A stretch of 64,000 nt of DNA. Origin: Bacillus norwichensis (GTDB taxonomy: Bacteria; Bacillota; Bacilli; Bacillales; Bacillaceae_C). The notes beneath the pieces are model-generated. The model saw nothing but the letters and a program-made list of their open reading frames with translations, did no database searches and was not told where the DNA came from. A program made the position numbers and the translations under genes. The stretch's first letter is position 1. Each line of letters opens with the position of its first letter. Below are positions 63,797 through 64,000 of this stretch, in pieces. The stretch covers positions 1-64,000 of the forward strand of contig NZ_JACSPV010000002.1 in the NCBI RefSeq assembly GCF_014836955.1, written 5' to 3'.

Positions 63797-63802
63797 ATCC
63801 AA

Positions 63803-64000
63803 GTGAGGGGCCTTTTTATATACGGTTCGAACGGAAAAATAATATCTGAATCTTCCCTATATAACGAATGCTATCTGAATAAAAGTAACCCTATTAAAAG
63901 TTGGCTCATGGTTGGAACATTTAAGCAGTCTTTCCGAAATCCCCGTAACAATATTCGCTGGGAATTTCTCAAATTTCCGGTTCTATATAATGGGCGTGTC
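63803..64000 (+). CDS. Open frame running off the window end, uncertain
   Basis: From a GTG at 63803 the frame stays open for 66 codons to the window edge, including SNPIKSWLMVGTFKQSF and NNIRWEFLKFPVLYNGR. There is no clear ribosome binding site and I recognise no family. It could be the 5' end of a gene or chance. Confidence 0.2.
   Translation, partial: MRGLFIYGSNGKIISESSLYNECYLNKSNPIKSWLMVGTFKQSFRNPRNNIRWEFLKFPVLYNGRV

Noticed and set aside
63572-63802. Minus-strand open frame of 76 codons near the right end
   Set aside because: It overlaps a strong plus-strand terminator hairpin and has no ribosome binding site or recognisable similarity.

Overview
The window looks like the chromosome of a spore-forming member of the Bacillaceae (low-GC Firmicutes). 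The evidence is AT-rich codon use, AGGAGG-type ribosome binding sites, an alpha/beta-type small acid-soluble spore protein, a YjcZ-type Gly-rich sporulation peptide, a sporulation-type sensor kinase, a yheA/B/C-D/E block as in Bacillus, and CcpA cre-like sites. I cannot name a species from sequence alone.

Layout. (1) 0.1-2.0 kb: a minus-strand sensor kinase and a response regulator broken by one frameshift. (2) 2.5-6.2 kb: a minus-strand TRAP transporter (dctP-dctQ-dctM) and an IclR-type regulator gene, divergent from (3) a FAD-dependent aromatic hydroxylase (6.4-7.6 kb). (4) 8-18.3 kb: a V4R/PucR-type regulator, then a complete meta-cleavage set: alpha/beta hydrolase, HsaA-type flavin monooxygenase, extradiol dioxygenase, stand-alone FAD synthetase, 2-keto-4-pentenoate hydratase, acetaldehyde dehydrogenase, 4-hydroxy-2-oxovalerate aldolase and flavin reductase. 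(5) 19.2-25.9 kb: an acyl-CoA synthetase and a five-gene branched-chain-amino-acid-type ABC importer. I read 2.5-25.9 kb as one uptake and degradation supercluster for an aromatic compound. Near-consensus cre sites lie upstream of several of its units, and candidate IclR operators sit in the first two.

(6) 26.3-28.3 kb: a Pro-rich surface-type protein and a DUF2975/YozG-like regulator pair. (7) 28.7-32.7 kb: FMN riboswitch and ribD-ribE-ribBA-ribH. (8) 33-45.7 kb: housekeeping and sporulation genes (topB, YjcZ-like peptide, sensor kinase, class A PBP, fumarase, SASP, yhe genes).

(9) 45.8-64 kb: an accessory island. It holds a relic of a phage D5-type primase, a small XRE regulator, a type I restriction-modification operon (hsdMSR), a decayed IS, a PHP-domain/ABC-ATPase gene, a small membrane protein gene, an intact IS4-type element with a 9-bp target duplication, a two-gene operon (NdpA-type nucleoid-associated protein plus a two-helix membrane protein), an IS66 relic and a DUF2971 gene. 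Inverted copies of an IS21-like end bound 57.24-63.53 kb. The content suggests a phage-defence island assembled by mobile elements.

Throughout 7.6-32.2 kb a dispersed repeat with several hairpins (seven full or partial copies) sits between genes, even inside the aromatic and riboflavin operons. This repeat family and the NdpA/membrane-protein operon are the two best candidates for undescribed biology. No rRNA, tRNA or CRISPR array was recognised.
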